From: Flavobacterium sp.
GTDB lineage: Bacteria; Bacteroidota; Bacteroidia; Flavobacteriales; Flavobacteriaceae
Length of the DNA: 58,044 bases
Direction of reading: 5' to 3'
NCBI RefSeq assembly: GCF_024710485.1
Contig: NZ_JANJUQ010000026.1
Span: 1-58,044 of the forward strand
Both the position numbers and the translations under genes were made by a program. How positions within the stretch are numbered: the first letter of the stretch is position 1; every line of letters begins with the position of its first letter. The notes beneath the pieces were generated by a model. The model was not told where the DNA came from. It saw only the letters and a program-made list of their open reading frames with translations, and ran no database searches. This document shows positions 8,517 to 16,140 of this stretch, piece by piece.

Positions 8517-9473
8517 ATGAATAGAATTTCAACCGACTTACAACAAGCAAAAAGCATCCTTGAAAATGATAACCTGGTAGCCATACCAACGGAAACAGTC
8601 TATGGTTTGGCCGGGAATGCTTTCAGTGAAAAGGCCATCAAAAAAATATTTGAAACTAAGAATCGTCCGTTATTCAACCCTTTGATTGTGCATATCCATT
8701 CCAAAGAATTACTGAACGACATTGCAACAGAAATTCCCGAGAAAGCCTACCAATTGACCAATGCCTTTTGGCCGGGTTCATTGACTTTAGTGTTGAAAAA
8801 GAAAAACAATATTCCTGATTTGGTTACGGCAGGCAAAAGCACTGTAGCCGTTCGAGTTCCCAATCATTCGCTAACCTTATCCTTGTTGCGCTTACTCGAT
8901 TTCCCTTTAGTAGCTCCCAGCGCTAATCCTTTTGGCTCGATAAGTCCGACTTCAGCGGAACATGTGGCCAATTATTTCAAAGATAATTTACCATTAATTC
9001 TGGACGGTGGCACATGTGAAAACGGAATCGAATCAACTATCATCGGATTTGAAGGGGAAGAACCAATAGTTTACCGATTAGGCGCTGTTTCAGTTGAAGA
9101 AGTAGAAGCTGTAGTGGGTAAAGTTAACATCAAGAATTCTAAAGAAGCAACACCCGAAGCACCAGGAATGCTCCTACGTCATTACGCACCGAAAACCAAA
9201 ACCATTTTAACAAATGATATTGATGGCTTCATAAATAACAATCACTCAAAAAATATCGGAACGCTGACCTTTTACAAAAAGTTTACATCATGCAACGTAA
9301 AACATCAAGAAATACTGTCGGAGCAAAGAAATTATAAAGAGGCTGCAACCAACTTATATCAGGCGATGCACAGACTCGACCAAATGAATTTAGACTTAAT
9401 TGTAGCCGAACGATTTCCGGATGAAAATCTGGGCAAATCTATCAACGACAGATTGACTCGTGCTACTAAATAA
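8517..9473 (+). CDS. tsaC: L-threonylcarbamoyladenylate synthase (Sua5 type)
   Basis: Makes threonylcarbamoyl-AMP from threonine, bicarbonate and ATP, the first step of t6A37 tRNA modification. 318 residues: the YrdC/TsaC domain (IPTETVYGLAGNAF; KNRPLFNPLIVHI; VAVRVPNH; APSANPFGSISPTS) followed by the Sua5 linker (PGMLLRHYAPK) and a C-terminal Sua5 domain, so it is the long form. The reaction uses bicarbonate, and the next gene, 6 bases downstream, is a bicarbonate permease; the adjacency may be coincidence. Start chosen at the ATG 3 bases after the preceding stop. Confidence 0.95.
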   Translation: MNRISTDLQQAKSILENDNLVAIPTETVYGLAGNAFSEKAIKKIFETKNRPLFNPLIVHIHSKELLNDIATEIPEKAYQLTNAFWPGSLTLVLKKKNNIPDLVTAGKSTVAVRVPNHSLTLSLLRLLDFPLVAPSANPFGSISPTSAEHVANYFKDNLPLILDGGTCENGIESTIIGFEGEEPIVYRLGAVSVEEVEAVVGKVNIKNSKEATPEAPGMLLRHYAPKTKTILTNDIDGFINNNHSKNIGTLTFYKKFTSCNVKHQEILSEQRNYKEAATNLYQAMHRLDQMNLDLIVAERFPDENLGKSINDRLTRATK

Positions 9474-9479
9474 ACTATC

Positions 9480-10442
9480 ATGAATTTAGATTTACTTTTC
9501 GACAATTTAACCAATCCGGCTTTATTGTTCTTTATTTTAGGAATTATTGCAACTCGATTGAAAAGCGATTTGGAAATTCCGCCTAACACCTCAAAATTTA
9601 TTTCCCTTTACCTACTCTTCTCTATCGGATTTAAAGGCGGTCAAGAGTTAGCTCACAGTCATTTTGACATGGAAATTATATGGTCTGCTTTGTTTGGTGT
9701 ATTACTGGCCATTTTAATCCCTATTTATAGTTTTTTTATACTGAAACAAAAATTCAGTGTAGAAAACTCAGGTGCCATTGCGGCGGCTTACGGCTCTGTG
9801 AGTGCGGTTACCTTTGTTACTGCTGTCTCCTTTTTGGAAATTCAGAAGTACCATTACAGCGGACATATGGTGGCCATAATGGCTTTGATGGAAGCACCGG
9901 CGATTATTGTTGGGGTGATTTTAATGCGAATGTATGATAAGAAGTCGACTGTCAAAGCCAAATTGAGCCCGATAATTCGCCATTCTCTTACCAACGGAAG
10001 CGTACTGTTAATTCTGGGAAGTTTGGTAATTGGTTACTTGGCTAGCGACCAACAAGCCATGGGAATTAAACCTTTTACCACAGACATTTTTAAAGGATTT
10101 TTAGCCATCTTTTTGTTGGACATGGGAATAGTTAGCGGTAAAAAACTAGATGTGTTTTTCAAAAGCGGATGGTCACCATTGCTGTTTGCTTTGGTTATTC
10201 CTTTGCTGAACGGAGTGATGGCTTCAGTGGCAAGCCAGTGGGTGACTCATGAAATCGGAAACCGATTCATCTTAGCTATCTTAGCAGCCAGCGCCTCATA
10301 TATTGCAGTACCGGCAGCGATGAAAATAGTCGCGCCCAAAGCCAATCCGGGATTATTTTTACCCATGGCTTTGGCCGTAACTTTTCCGTTCAACATTACT
10401 TTCGGAATGCCGATTTATTTGAGCATTATTCTCAACACCTGA
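9480..10442 (+). CDS. SbtA-like sodium-dependent bicarbonate permease
   Basis: 320 residues, about ten hydrophobic segments, no soluble domain. The family motifs are clear: LLFSIGFKGGQEL in the first half and FLAIFLLDMGIVSG in the second, with the inverted-repeat layout of SbtA (formerly DUF897). Cyanobacterial SbtA imports bicarbonate with sodium; the flavobacterial members are assumed to do the same. It ends the icd run and stops 14 bases short of a convergent carbonic anhydrase, itself downstream of a SulP transporter, which supports an inorganic-carbon role. No SbtB (PII-like) partner gene is adjacent. Confidence 0.85.
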   Translation: MNLDLLFDNLTNPALLFFILGIIATRLKSDLEIPPNTSKFISLYLLFSIGFKGGQELAHSHFDMEIIWSALFGVLLAILIPIYSFFILKQKFSVENSGAIAAAYGSVSAVTFVTAVSFLEIQKYHYSGHMVAIMALMEAPAIIVGVILMRMYDKKSTVKAKLSPIIRHSLTNGSVLLILGSLVIGYLASDQQAMGIKPFTTDIFKGFLAIFLLDMGIVSGKKLDVFFKSGWSPLLFALVIPLLNGVMASVASQWVTHEIGNRFILAILAASASYIAVPAAMKIVAPKANPGLFLPMALAVTFPFNITFGMPIYLSIILNT

Positions 10443-10456
10443 GAGACTATGAGAAA

Positions 10457-11101
10457 TTAGATTGGGAATGTTAAGCGATAAACTTCATCCAATTCATCAT
10501 TCGAACTCATGTTAACTCCCAAATCGGTTACATAACCGGAGTTCAAACCGTAAGTCCAACCGTGAAGTGTTAAATCCTGTCCGTTTCTCCAAGCCCCCTG
10601 AACGATAGAAGTTTTGGCCAAATCAAAAACTTGTTCCTGAACATTGATTTCTACAAACTTGTTGAAGCGATCTTCTTCATCTGTAAAAGAATTCAGATAA
10701 TCCTCGTGTAAACGGTAAACGTCTTTTATGTGACGAATCCAGTTGTCAATCAAACCGATAGATTGGTTACCCATAGCGGCTTTAACACCTCCACAGCCGT
10801 AATGACCACACACAATAACATGTTTTACTTTCAAAACATTTACAGCGTAATCCAATACGCTTAACATGTTCATATCGCTGTGTACAACCATGTTGGCTAT
10901 GTTTCTGTGTACAAAAACTTCTCCCGGTTTGGCGCCAATGATTTCGTTAGCCGGTACACGACTGTCAGAACAACCAATCCATAATAATGGCGGTTGTTGT
11001 CCCTTGGCTAAATCTTTAAAATAGTCTTTGTCAATAGCTAATTGAGATTCAACCCAATTCTTATTGTTGTCTAAAATTTTTTTGTAAAAATCGCTGCTCA
11101 T
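10457..11101 (-). CDS. can: Beta-class carbonic anhydrase
   Basis: Interconverts CO2 and bicarbonate. 214 residues, soluble. Zinc ligands C44, H100 and C103 and the D46/R48 dyad (CSDSR; CGHYGCGG) are all present, as in the classical Can clade. It lies 31 bases downstream of the SulP transporter on the same strand, so the two are probably cotranscribed. It can balance cytoplasmic bicarbonate supplied by SulP and by the convergent SbtA-like permease. Confidence 0.97.
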   Translation of the reverse strand: MSSDFYKKILDNNKNWVESQLAIDKDYFKDLAKGQQPPLLWIGCSDSRVPANEIIGAKPGEVFVHRNIANMVVHSDMNMLSVLDYAVNVLKVKHVIVCGHYGCGGVKAAMGNQSIGLIDNWIRHIKDVYRLHEDYLNSFTDEEDRFNKFVEINVQEQVFDLAKTSIVQGAWRNGQDLTLHGWTYGLNSGYVTDLGVNMSSNDELDEVYRLTFPI

Positions 11102-11132
11102 TTTATTTATTAGTTAGTGTTTAGGTTAAAAT

Positions 11133-12767
11133 TTATTTAATTACCGGTTCCATTTTCCGCTTCATTACATTATAGCGGTGTTCAATGGTAACCGTATTCT
11201 TGTTTCCCTTTGAATTCTCCAATTTGTAGCCTTTTTTGAACCCAACTAAGGTAACATTAATATTCATTTCCTTGGCTTTAATTTTTTTGAACTCTTTTAT
11301 TAAGTCTAAAACATCATGGGCAATGTAAACTGTATCGGTAGCATTAATAACAACAGTAGCGTTTTCGGGAATTTCATTTAGGGTTGACTTGATCGCTGAT
11401 TTATTCAAAAAGGACACTTCTTGTGCAAGCTCAATGTGAATAATATCACCTTCTTGGTATTCTTCCTTACGAAAACGATAAGCCCTTTTAGAATTTCCTA
11501 TCAAAACAAAAAGAATATTGACAATCATTCCCAAGGCAACACCTTTCAACAAATCGGTGAGGACTACTGCCACAAAAGTGAGAATGAAAGGAATAAATTG
11601 GTACACTTTATCTTTCTTCCAAAAATGTTTTAATACTGTAGGATTAGCCAATTTGTAACCTACCAATAACAATACTGCTGCTAAGGTAGCCAACGGAATT
11701 TTATTCAGTAATGCCGGAATAGCTATTACACTAATCAACAACAAAAAGCCATGAATAATAGCGGACATTTTTGATTTGGCACCGGCGGTATTGTTAGCAG
11801 AGGTTCTTACGACTACCGAAGTCATAGGCAAACCACCTAACAACGAACTCACCAAATTCCCAAAACCTTGCGCTTTTAACTCAACATTGGTGTCGGTATA
11901 CCTCTTTTGAGTATCCATTCGATCTGCGGCTTCAATACATAATAAAGTCTCAATTGAAGCTACAACTGCAATGGTAGCACCGACAATCCAGACTTTGGAA
12001 TTGGTAAAAGCAGAAAAATCAGGCATAATAAATATACTTTGAAATTCTTCAATACTGGTCGGAACCGGTAATTTAACCAAATGATCTCCTCCTATTGCTA
12101 AACTATTTCCGGTTTGGATAAAAAACTCATTGATTACAATCCCAACAATTACAGCTACCAGAGCCGGCGGAACCAACTTAATCTTATTAAAAAAATCAAT
12201 TTTATTCCAACCAATCAAAATGGTTAAAGATATGGCTGTGATAATAACAGAACCTAACTGAACATGGTCAAGAAATGAAAAAAACTCCATAAAGTTATTT
12301 TGACCATCCGACTGTACAAAAGATTCACCACCAAAGTCTTTGTCATAACCAAAAGCATGCGGTATTTGTTTTATGAAAATAATTACCCCAATACCGGCCA
12401 ACATTCCCTCGATAACATTATTTGGGAAAAAATTTGAAATGGAGCCGGCCTTTAAAAACCCCAGAAGCAATTGGATGATACCGGCGATGAAAACAGCCGT
12501 TAAAAAGACATTAAAGGCGCCTAAATCGGTTATAGCCGTTAATACTATGGCTGTCAAACCTGCTGCGGGTCCGGAAACGCTGAGATGAGAAGTGCTCAAA
12601 TATCCTACAACAATTCCTCCTACAACTCCCGAAATAATACCTGAAAAAAGTGGCGCACCAGACGCCAAGGCAATACCCAAACACAATGGTAATGCCACTA
12701 AGAAAACCACTAAACCTGATGCAAAATCAGATTTAAGGTTTGCCAAAAGATTGATTTTTTTTGTCAT
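11133..12767 (-). CDS. SulP-family anion transporter (possible bicarbonate)
   Basis: 544 residues: a SulP membrane domain (LVVFLVALPLCLGIALASGAPLF, then SVSGPAAGLTAIV and LGGLPMTSVVVRTSAN) over about residues 1-425, and a cytoplasmic STAS domain at the C-terminus (EEVSFLNKSAIKSTL, TVVINATDTVYIA, DVLDLIKEF). Family substrates include sulfate and bicarbonate (BicA). No sulfate assimilation genes are nearby, while carbonic anhydrase follows directly, so bicarbonate is the more likely substrate; this is inference from context. Start chosen at the ATG before TKKINLLANLKSD. Confidence 0.9.
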   Translation of the reverse strand: MTKKINLLANLKSDFASGLVVFLVALPLCLGIALASGAPLFSGIISGVVGGIVVGYLSTSHLSVSGPAAGLTAIVLTAITDLGAFNVFLTAVFIAGIIQLLLGFLKAGSISNFFPNNVIEGMLAGIGVIIFIKQIPHAFGYDKDFGGESFVQSDGQNNFMEFFSFLDHVQLGSVIITAISLTILIGWNKIDFFNKIKLVPPALVAVIVGIVINEFFIQTGNSLAIGGDHLVKLPVPTSIEEFQSIFIMPDFSAFTNSKVWIVGATIAVVASIETLLCIEAADRMDTQKRYTDTNVELKAQGFGNLVSSLLGGLPMTSVVVRTSANNTAGAKSKMSAIIHGFLLLISVIAIPALLNKIPLATLAAVLLLVGYKLANPTVLKHFWKKDKVYQFIPFILTFVAVVLTDLLKGVALGMIVNILFVLIGNSKRAYRFRKEEYQEGDIIHIELAQEVSFLNKSAIKSTLNEIPENATVVINATDTVYIAHDVLDLIKEFKKIKAKEMNINVTLVGFKKGYKLENSKGNKNTVTIEHRYNVMKRKMEPVIK

Positions 12768-12828
12768 TCCTATAAATTAATTTAATACACAATACATCCT
12801 ACAGAAGCAAGACTGAAAAAAGTAAGTA

Positions 12829-13113
12829 TTAAATTAACTCGGGTGGTGGAGAGAAGATTTCTTCCGCTACGTTATCGTGATGCGATAAGTTTTCATAAAT
12901 AATTTTTGAATCCGTTTGAAGTTCGGCTTCAGTAAAAGGATAATCAAAACAATTTTTTAAAGTTTTGGCTTCTTTGATATCCTTGTGTATTTCTTCTTCG
13001 GAAAAATTATAAAACACAGAAACGTCTGTTCCTTTCTTAATCAACGTCACCACAGTAGGAGTTGCCAGAAAAGAAACAAACAATAATAGCATGAACCCCG
13101 AGAGAAATTTCAT
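12829..13113 (-). CDS. Hypothetical exported or membrane-anchored protein, 94 residues
   Basis: A hydrophobic N-terminus (FLSGFMLLLFVSFLATPTVVTLI) forms a signal peptide or single membrane helix; the remaining ~65 residues are acidic and hydrophilic (SEEEIHKDIKEAKTLKNCF; IFSPPPELI). A near-consensus -7 box (TAACTTTA at 13127-13134, minus strand) lies 14 bases upstream. No domain is recognised. It lies upstream of the SulP/carbonic anhydrase pair on the same strand; a 61-base gap makes cotranscription possible. Confidence 0.7.
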   Translation of the reverse strand: MKFLSGFMLLLFVSFLATPTVVTLIKKGTDVSVFYNFSEEEIHKDIKEAKTLKNCFDYPFTEAELQTDSKIIYENLSHHDNVAEEIFSPPPELI

Positions 13114-13178
13114 GGAGTAAAATTAGTAAAGTTATTCGATTAGGGGACTTTTATTGAAAAAATTAACAATTAAAACTA

Positions 13179-13658
13179 TTAAATTTCCTCTTCCAGCCAA
13201 GCTTTCAACATCCAAAGCGTTTTTTCTTGCTCTTGGATAAAATCACTCATCATAGAGTTAGTTCCTTCATCATTAATCTCTTCGGATTGTTTTAAGATAA
13301 CCCTTTCAATCTTGAGCAACTGAGTCAACGAATTTACTATCAAAGCAATAGACTCTTCATCATTATGAATATTCTTCCCGATCGTTATTTTGTTATGAAG
13401 AATATAATCCTCAAAAGTATGCAAGGGTGTACCTCCTAAAGTAAGCACTCGTTCCGCTATCAAATCAATTTTAATTTGACTGTTATTGTACAATTCTTCA
13501 AACTTTAGATGCAAATCAAAAAAACGTTTGCCTCTGATGTTCCAATGCAAGCCTCTTAAATTTTGATAGAATATTTGAAAGTTAGCCAATAAAATATTGA
13601 GCTCGGCGGCTATAATTTCGCTCTCTTTTTTGGGTAAACCCAGACTATTAATTTTCAT
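13179..13658 (-). CDS. dps: Dps-family DNA-protection/mini-ferritin protein
   Basis: A four-helix ferritin-like protein that oxidises and stores iron and protects DNA under oxidative stress. The Dps signature is visible: FQNLRGLHWNIRG-type histidine block (ILLANFQIFYQNLRGLHWNI region), then FDLHLKFEELYN with the second ferroxidase ligands, and a closing EQEKTLWMLKAWLEE helix. I place the start at the internal ATG (MKINSLGLPKKES). The upstream ATG at 13679 lies only a few bases from the -7 box (13682-13689) and would precede the transcript start. Divergent from oxyR, its expected regulator. Confidence 0.92.
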   Translation of the reverse strand: MKINSLGLPKKESEIIAAELNILLANFQIFYQNLRGLHWNIRGKRFFDLHLKFEELYNNSQIKIDLIAERVLTLGGTPLHTFEDYILHNKITIGKNIHNDEESIALIVNSLTQLLKIERVILKQSEEINDEGTNSMMSDFIQEQEKTLWMLKAWLEEEI

Positions 13659-13681
13659 AAGATTGAATTTTAAATACACAA

Positions 13682-13689
13682 TAAAGTTA
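13682..13689 (-). promoter_or_regulatory. -7 promoter element of dps
   Basis: On the minus strand TAACTTTA differs from TAnnTTTG only in the last base. It lies 24 bases before the chosen dps start and helps to exclude the upstream ATG. Confidence 0.5.
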
Positions 13690-13702
13690 GAAAATATAAA
13701 CC

Positions 13703-13760
13703 ATTGATACCATAAAATAAATTGATAGTTTTTATCTTTACATCAAATTTCACTATCAAT
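13703..13760 (+). promoter_or_regulatory. Candidate OxyR operator region between dps and oxyR
   Basis: ATTGATA occurs at 13703-13709 and 13721-13727 (18 bases apart), and inverted as TATCAAT at 13754-13760. The outer two form a perfect 9-bp inverted repeat, ATTGATAGT (13721-13729) with ACTATCAAT (13752-13760), which reaches into the oxyR start codon. The ATAG...CTAT spacing recalls OxyR half-sites. The oxyR -7 box TATCTTTA (13733-13740) lies between the arms, as expected for autorepression. Confidence 0.5.
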
Positions 13761-14700
13761 GACTATTACGCAATTAAAATATGTTTTGGCTGTTGCTGAA
13801 CACAAAAATTTTACCCTCGCAGCTGAAAAATGCTTTGTAACACAACCAACACTGAGCATGCAAATTCAGAAAATTGAGGAAGAATTGGGTGTTCAAATTT
13901 TTGATCGCACCAAAAAACCGATTCAACTGACAGAAATTGGGCTTAAAATTGTCAATCAATCTAAAAATATTGTCAATGAAGCTGACAGAATTCAGGATAT
14001 CGTTGACCAACAAAAAGGATTTATCGGTGGAGAATTTCGATTGGCCATTATCCCTACAGTTATGCCGACCTTACTGCCAATGTTTCTTACTAATTTCATT
14101 AAGAAGTATCCAAAAGTTAAACTCATCATTGAAGAACTTAACACAGCAGAAATTATTGCTAAACTAAAGAATGGTCATTTGGATGCTGCAATTGCCGTTA
14201 CACCTTTGGAAGATGAAAAAATAAAAGAAGTGGTTTTGTATTTCGAGCCTTTTGTGGCTTATATTCCGGAAAATCACCAATCGTTTCATAAAAAAGAAAT
14301 TGAAATTAGCGATTTGAATGTGAATGAAATTTTGCTTTTACAAGACGGACATTGTTTTAGAGACGGTATCCTGAATTTGTGTAAAAATTTAAATCAGGAA
14401 GAAAGAAGTACTTTTCAAATAGAAAGCGGAAGCTTTGAAACGCTCATCAAATTAGCCGATGAAGGTTTGGGAACTACTCTATTACCTTACCTTCATACGC
14501 TGGACTTACCGGAAAAAGACAAGGTCAAACTGAAACATTTTATCGAACCAAAACCGGCTCGTGAAGTAAGTTTGATTTATCCCAAAAACGAATTAAAAAT
14601 ACACATTATTGATGCATTGCGAAGTACTATTTCTGGCGTGATTAAGGGAGCCATTACTTTTCAAAATGTTCAAATTATCAGTCCGTTACAAAAAAAATAA
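13759..14700 (+). CDS. oxyR: Hydrogen peroxide-sensing regulator OxyR
   Basis: A LysR-family activator of peroxide defence. 313 residues: N-terminal helix-turn-helix (FTLAAEKCFVTQPTLSMQI) and a redox effector domain. The peroxide-sensing pair is at C199 and C208 (LLLQDGHCFRDGILNLC), the same positions and spacing as the C199-C208 disulfide of E. coli OxyR. Divergent from dps, a classical OxyR target. The stop codon lies inside the stem of the following terminator. Confidence 0.96.
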   Translation: MTITQLKYVLAVAEHKNFTLAAEKCFVTQPTLSMQIQKIEEELGVQIFDRTKKPIQLTEIGLKIVNQSKNIVNEADRIQDIVDQQKGFIGGEFRLAIIPTVMPTLLPMFLTNFIKKYPKVKLIIEELNTAEIIAKLKNGHLDAAIAVTPLEDEKIKEVVLYFEPFVAYIPENHQSFHKKEIEISDLNVNEILLLQDGHCFRDGILNLCKNLNQEERSTFQIESGSFETLIKLADEGLGTTLLPYLHTLDLPEKDKVKLKHFIEPKPAREVSLIYPKNELKIHIIDALRSTISGVIKGAITFQNVQIISPLQKK

Positions 14701-14727
14701 GGAGCTTTGCACAAAAAGCTCCTTATT
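14696..14727. terminator. Bidirectional terminator between oxyR and the 64-residue gene
   Basis: A perfect 13-bp stem (AATAAGGAGCTTT with AAAGCTCCTTATT) and 6-base loop. The oxyR TAA stop is part of the stem. A long T run follows on the minus strand and a weaker one on the plus strand, so it can end both converging transcripts. Confidence 0.88.
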
Positions 14728-14750
14728 TCTAAACAAACTCAAAAAAACTA

Positions 14751-14945
14751 CTAATTAACAACCTTTAAACATTGTTCTAATTCCGGATGCTCTTTAGTGA
14801 AATACTGAAGCCATTTTTTTAGCTGTTCAATTTCATAAGGCAATAAATTTTTTATTGCTTTTTTTAATTCTTTGGCAAAAAGAACGGGATCAAAACTCAC
14901 TCTTTCGAGTACGGATTTAGTGTAATCGTAAATCATTCTAGGCAT
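14751..14945 (-). CDS. Small conserved protein, 64 residues (paralogue 1)
   Basis: A helical, soluble protein with no signal peptide. It aligns end to end, without gaps, with the protein encoded at 15159-15353: shared D(Y/H)TKSVL(E/K)(R/K)VSFD near the N-terminus, F(A/C)KEL(K/E)KA, LLPYE(I/L)E and FTKE(H/K)PEL(E/Q)(Q/H)CL at the C-terminus. No domain is recognised. Both copies have their own promoter and the same 11-base motif about 30 bases upstream, so they look like a duplicated regulated unit. Function unknown. Confidence 0.82.
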   Translation of the reverse strand: MPRMIYDYTKSVLERVSFDPVLFAKELKKAIKNLLPYEIEQLKKWLQYFTKEHPELEQCLKVVN

Positions 14946-14974
14946 AACAGTTAAGATTTGGGGTTATCTTATTG

Positions 14975-14995
14975 TAAGAACGTTGAGTAAAAGTA
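14975..14995 (-). promoter_or_regulatory. Promoter and conserved leader motif of paralogue 1
   Basis: Reading the minus strand, TACTTTTA (14995-14988, one base off TAnnTTTG) is followed by CAACGTTCTTA (14985-14975). The latter is identical to the leader motif of the second paralogue and begins 30 bases before the start codon. Confidence 0.5.
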
Positions 14996-15120
14996 AAATA
15001 ATTTTTCTATTCGAACTACAAAAAAAATAAAAAAATAACGTTTAAATGCTATAAACATCGACAAAATGCACTTTTAAATTATTTTATTATGTATTTACTT
15101 ACTATTTTATTCTGACTCAT

Positions 15121-15147
15121 TAAAAAAGGAACCGTTTAAGTTCCTTT
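15121..15147 (-). terminator. Terminator of paralogue 2
   Basis: An 8-bp stem (AAAGGAAC with GTTCCTTT) with a T run on the minus strand, 12 bases beyond the stop codon at 15159. Confidence 0.8.
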
Positions 15148-15158
15148 AGTTTTATGGG

Positions 15159-15353
15159 TTATTGTATACGTAATAAGCAGTGTTGCAACTCCGGCTTTTC
15201 TTTAGTGAAATTTAATAGCCAGCGGGTTAATTCCTCCAGTTCATAGGGCAGCAGGACTTTGCAAGCTTTTTCGAGTTCTTTGCAAAACAATCCTGAATCA
15301 AAACTTACTTTCTTCAACACTGATTTGGTGTGGTCTAACATGCTTTTAGACAT
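15159..15353 (-). CDS. Small conserved protein, 64 residues (paralogue 2)
   Basis: The same length as its paralogue at 14751-14945 and colinear with it, with about half the residues identical. Conserved points are TKSVL, VSFD, F..KEL.KA, LLPYE.E.L..WL, FTKE.PEL and a Cys four residues from the C-terminal hydrophobic end. It has one extra pair of cysteines (FCKELEKAC). Each copy has its own promoter and terminator. No known domain; function unknown. The long plus-strand AT-rich gap between the copies (14946-15158) holds no other gene. Confidence 0.82.
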   Translation of the reverse strand: MSKSMLDHTKSVLKKVSFDSGLFCKELEKACKVLLPYELEELTRWLLNFTKEKPELQHCLLRIQ

Positions 15354-15384
15354 AAAGTAACTAAGTTTAAGGTTAAATATTAGA

Positions 15385-15414
15385 TAAGAACGTTGTTGAT
15401 GTTTTTCAAAAGTA
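15385..15414 (-). promoter_or_regulatory. Promoter and conserved leader motif of paralogue 2
   Basis: On the minus strand TACTTTTG (15414-15407) matches TAnnTTTG exactly. The leader motif CAACGTTCTTA (15395-15385) follows and is identical to that of paralogue 1, 32 bases before the start codon. Confidence 0.6.
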
Positions 15415-15476
15415 GAAAATTTTAAGCCCTAATTATTTAAAATAAAAGTTAAAAATAGTGAGATTAATGTTAAATT

Positions 15477-16139
15477 TCAGGCCTCTTTAAAAGCCCGCAA
15501 CATTTCTCTTTTACCGGGAGCTCCGGGCAACTTTTCGACCTCAAAACCCGCTGCCAACATGGCCCTTTTAATGGAAGTACGGCAAGCATACGTAACTAAA
15601 ACCCCTTTAGGTTTAAGCGCTTGATACATTTTAGCAAAAATACTTTCACCCCATAATTCCGGTTGCACTCGAAAGCCGAAAGCATCAAAATAAATCAAAT
15701 CAAAAGATTCACGGTCTTCAATTTCCTGGAAAAACTGTTTTCGTTTGGTGAGCGAAAAATAGTTATTTATGGCATGGCTGACTTCCCATTCGGTTTGATG
15801 CAATTTTTCATAAATTTGAATTGAGTCGGGTGAAATCTCTTCAGCATAATTCATTTTCAATGCTTCGGATAAAGCCACGGGATAAGCTTCTACTCCAACG
15901 TAATGCACTTTCTGCAGAGTCTTTTTAGCCTCCAAACAGGTAATAAAAGCATTTAATCCTGTACCGAAACCGATTTCTAAAATAGTAATGGGTTTTCCCT
16001 GAAACAGTGAAAACCCATTTTTTATAAATACGTGATAAGCTTCTTGAATTGCACCGTACTTAGAATGATAACTCTCCTCCCAATCCGGCAAGTAAATAGT
16101 AGTTGAACCGTCTTTGGTTTGGATAATTTCGCGTTTCAA
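15477..16139 (-). CDS. mnmD: tRNA mnm5U34 methyltransferase MnmD
   Basis: Methylates the wobble uridine in the last step of mnm5s2U34 synthesis, using SAM. It is the stand-alone DUF752 domain, without the FAD domain fused in MnmC. Motifs: SYHSKYGAIQEAYHVFI, SAM motif ILEIGFGTGLNAF, acidic motif VGVEAYP, catalytic-site FDLIYFDAFGFRVQPELW and a closing LPGAPGKREMLRA. I choose the TTG at 16139 because it gives the usual N-terminus (KREIIQTKDGSTTIYLP) and lies 1 base after the upstream stop. A longer frame to 16187 overlaps the cytochrome gene and adds residues the family lacks. Confidence 0.87.
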   Translation of the reverse strand: MKREIIQTKDGSTTIYLPDWEESYHSKYGAIQEAYHVFIKNGFSLFQGKPITILEIGFGTGLNAFITCLEAKKTLQKVHYVGVEAYPVALSEALKMNYAEEISPDSIQIYEKLHQTEWEVSHAINNYFSLTKRKQFFQEIEDRESFDLIYFDAFGFRVQPELWGESIFAKMYQALKPKGVLVTYACRTSIKRAMLAAGFEVEKLPGAPGKREMLRAFKEA

Positions 16140-16140
16140 T

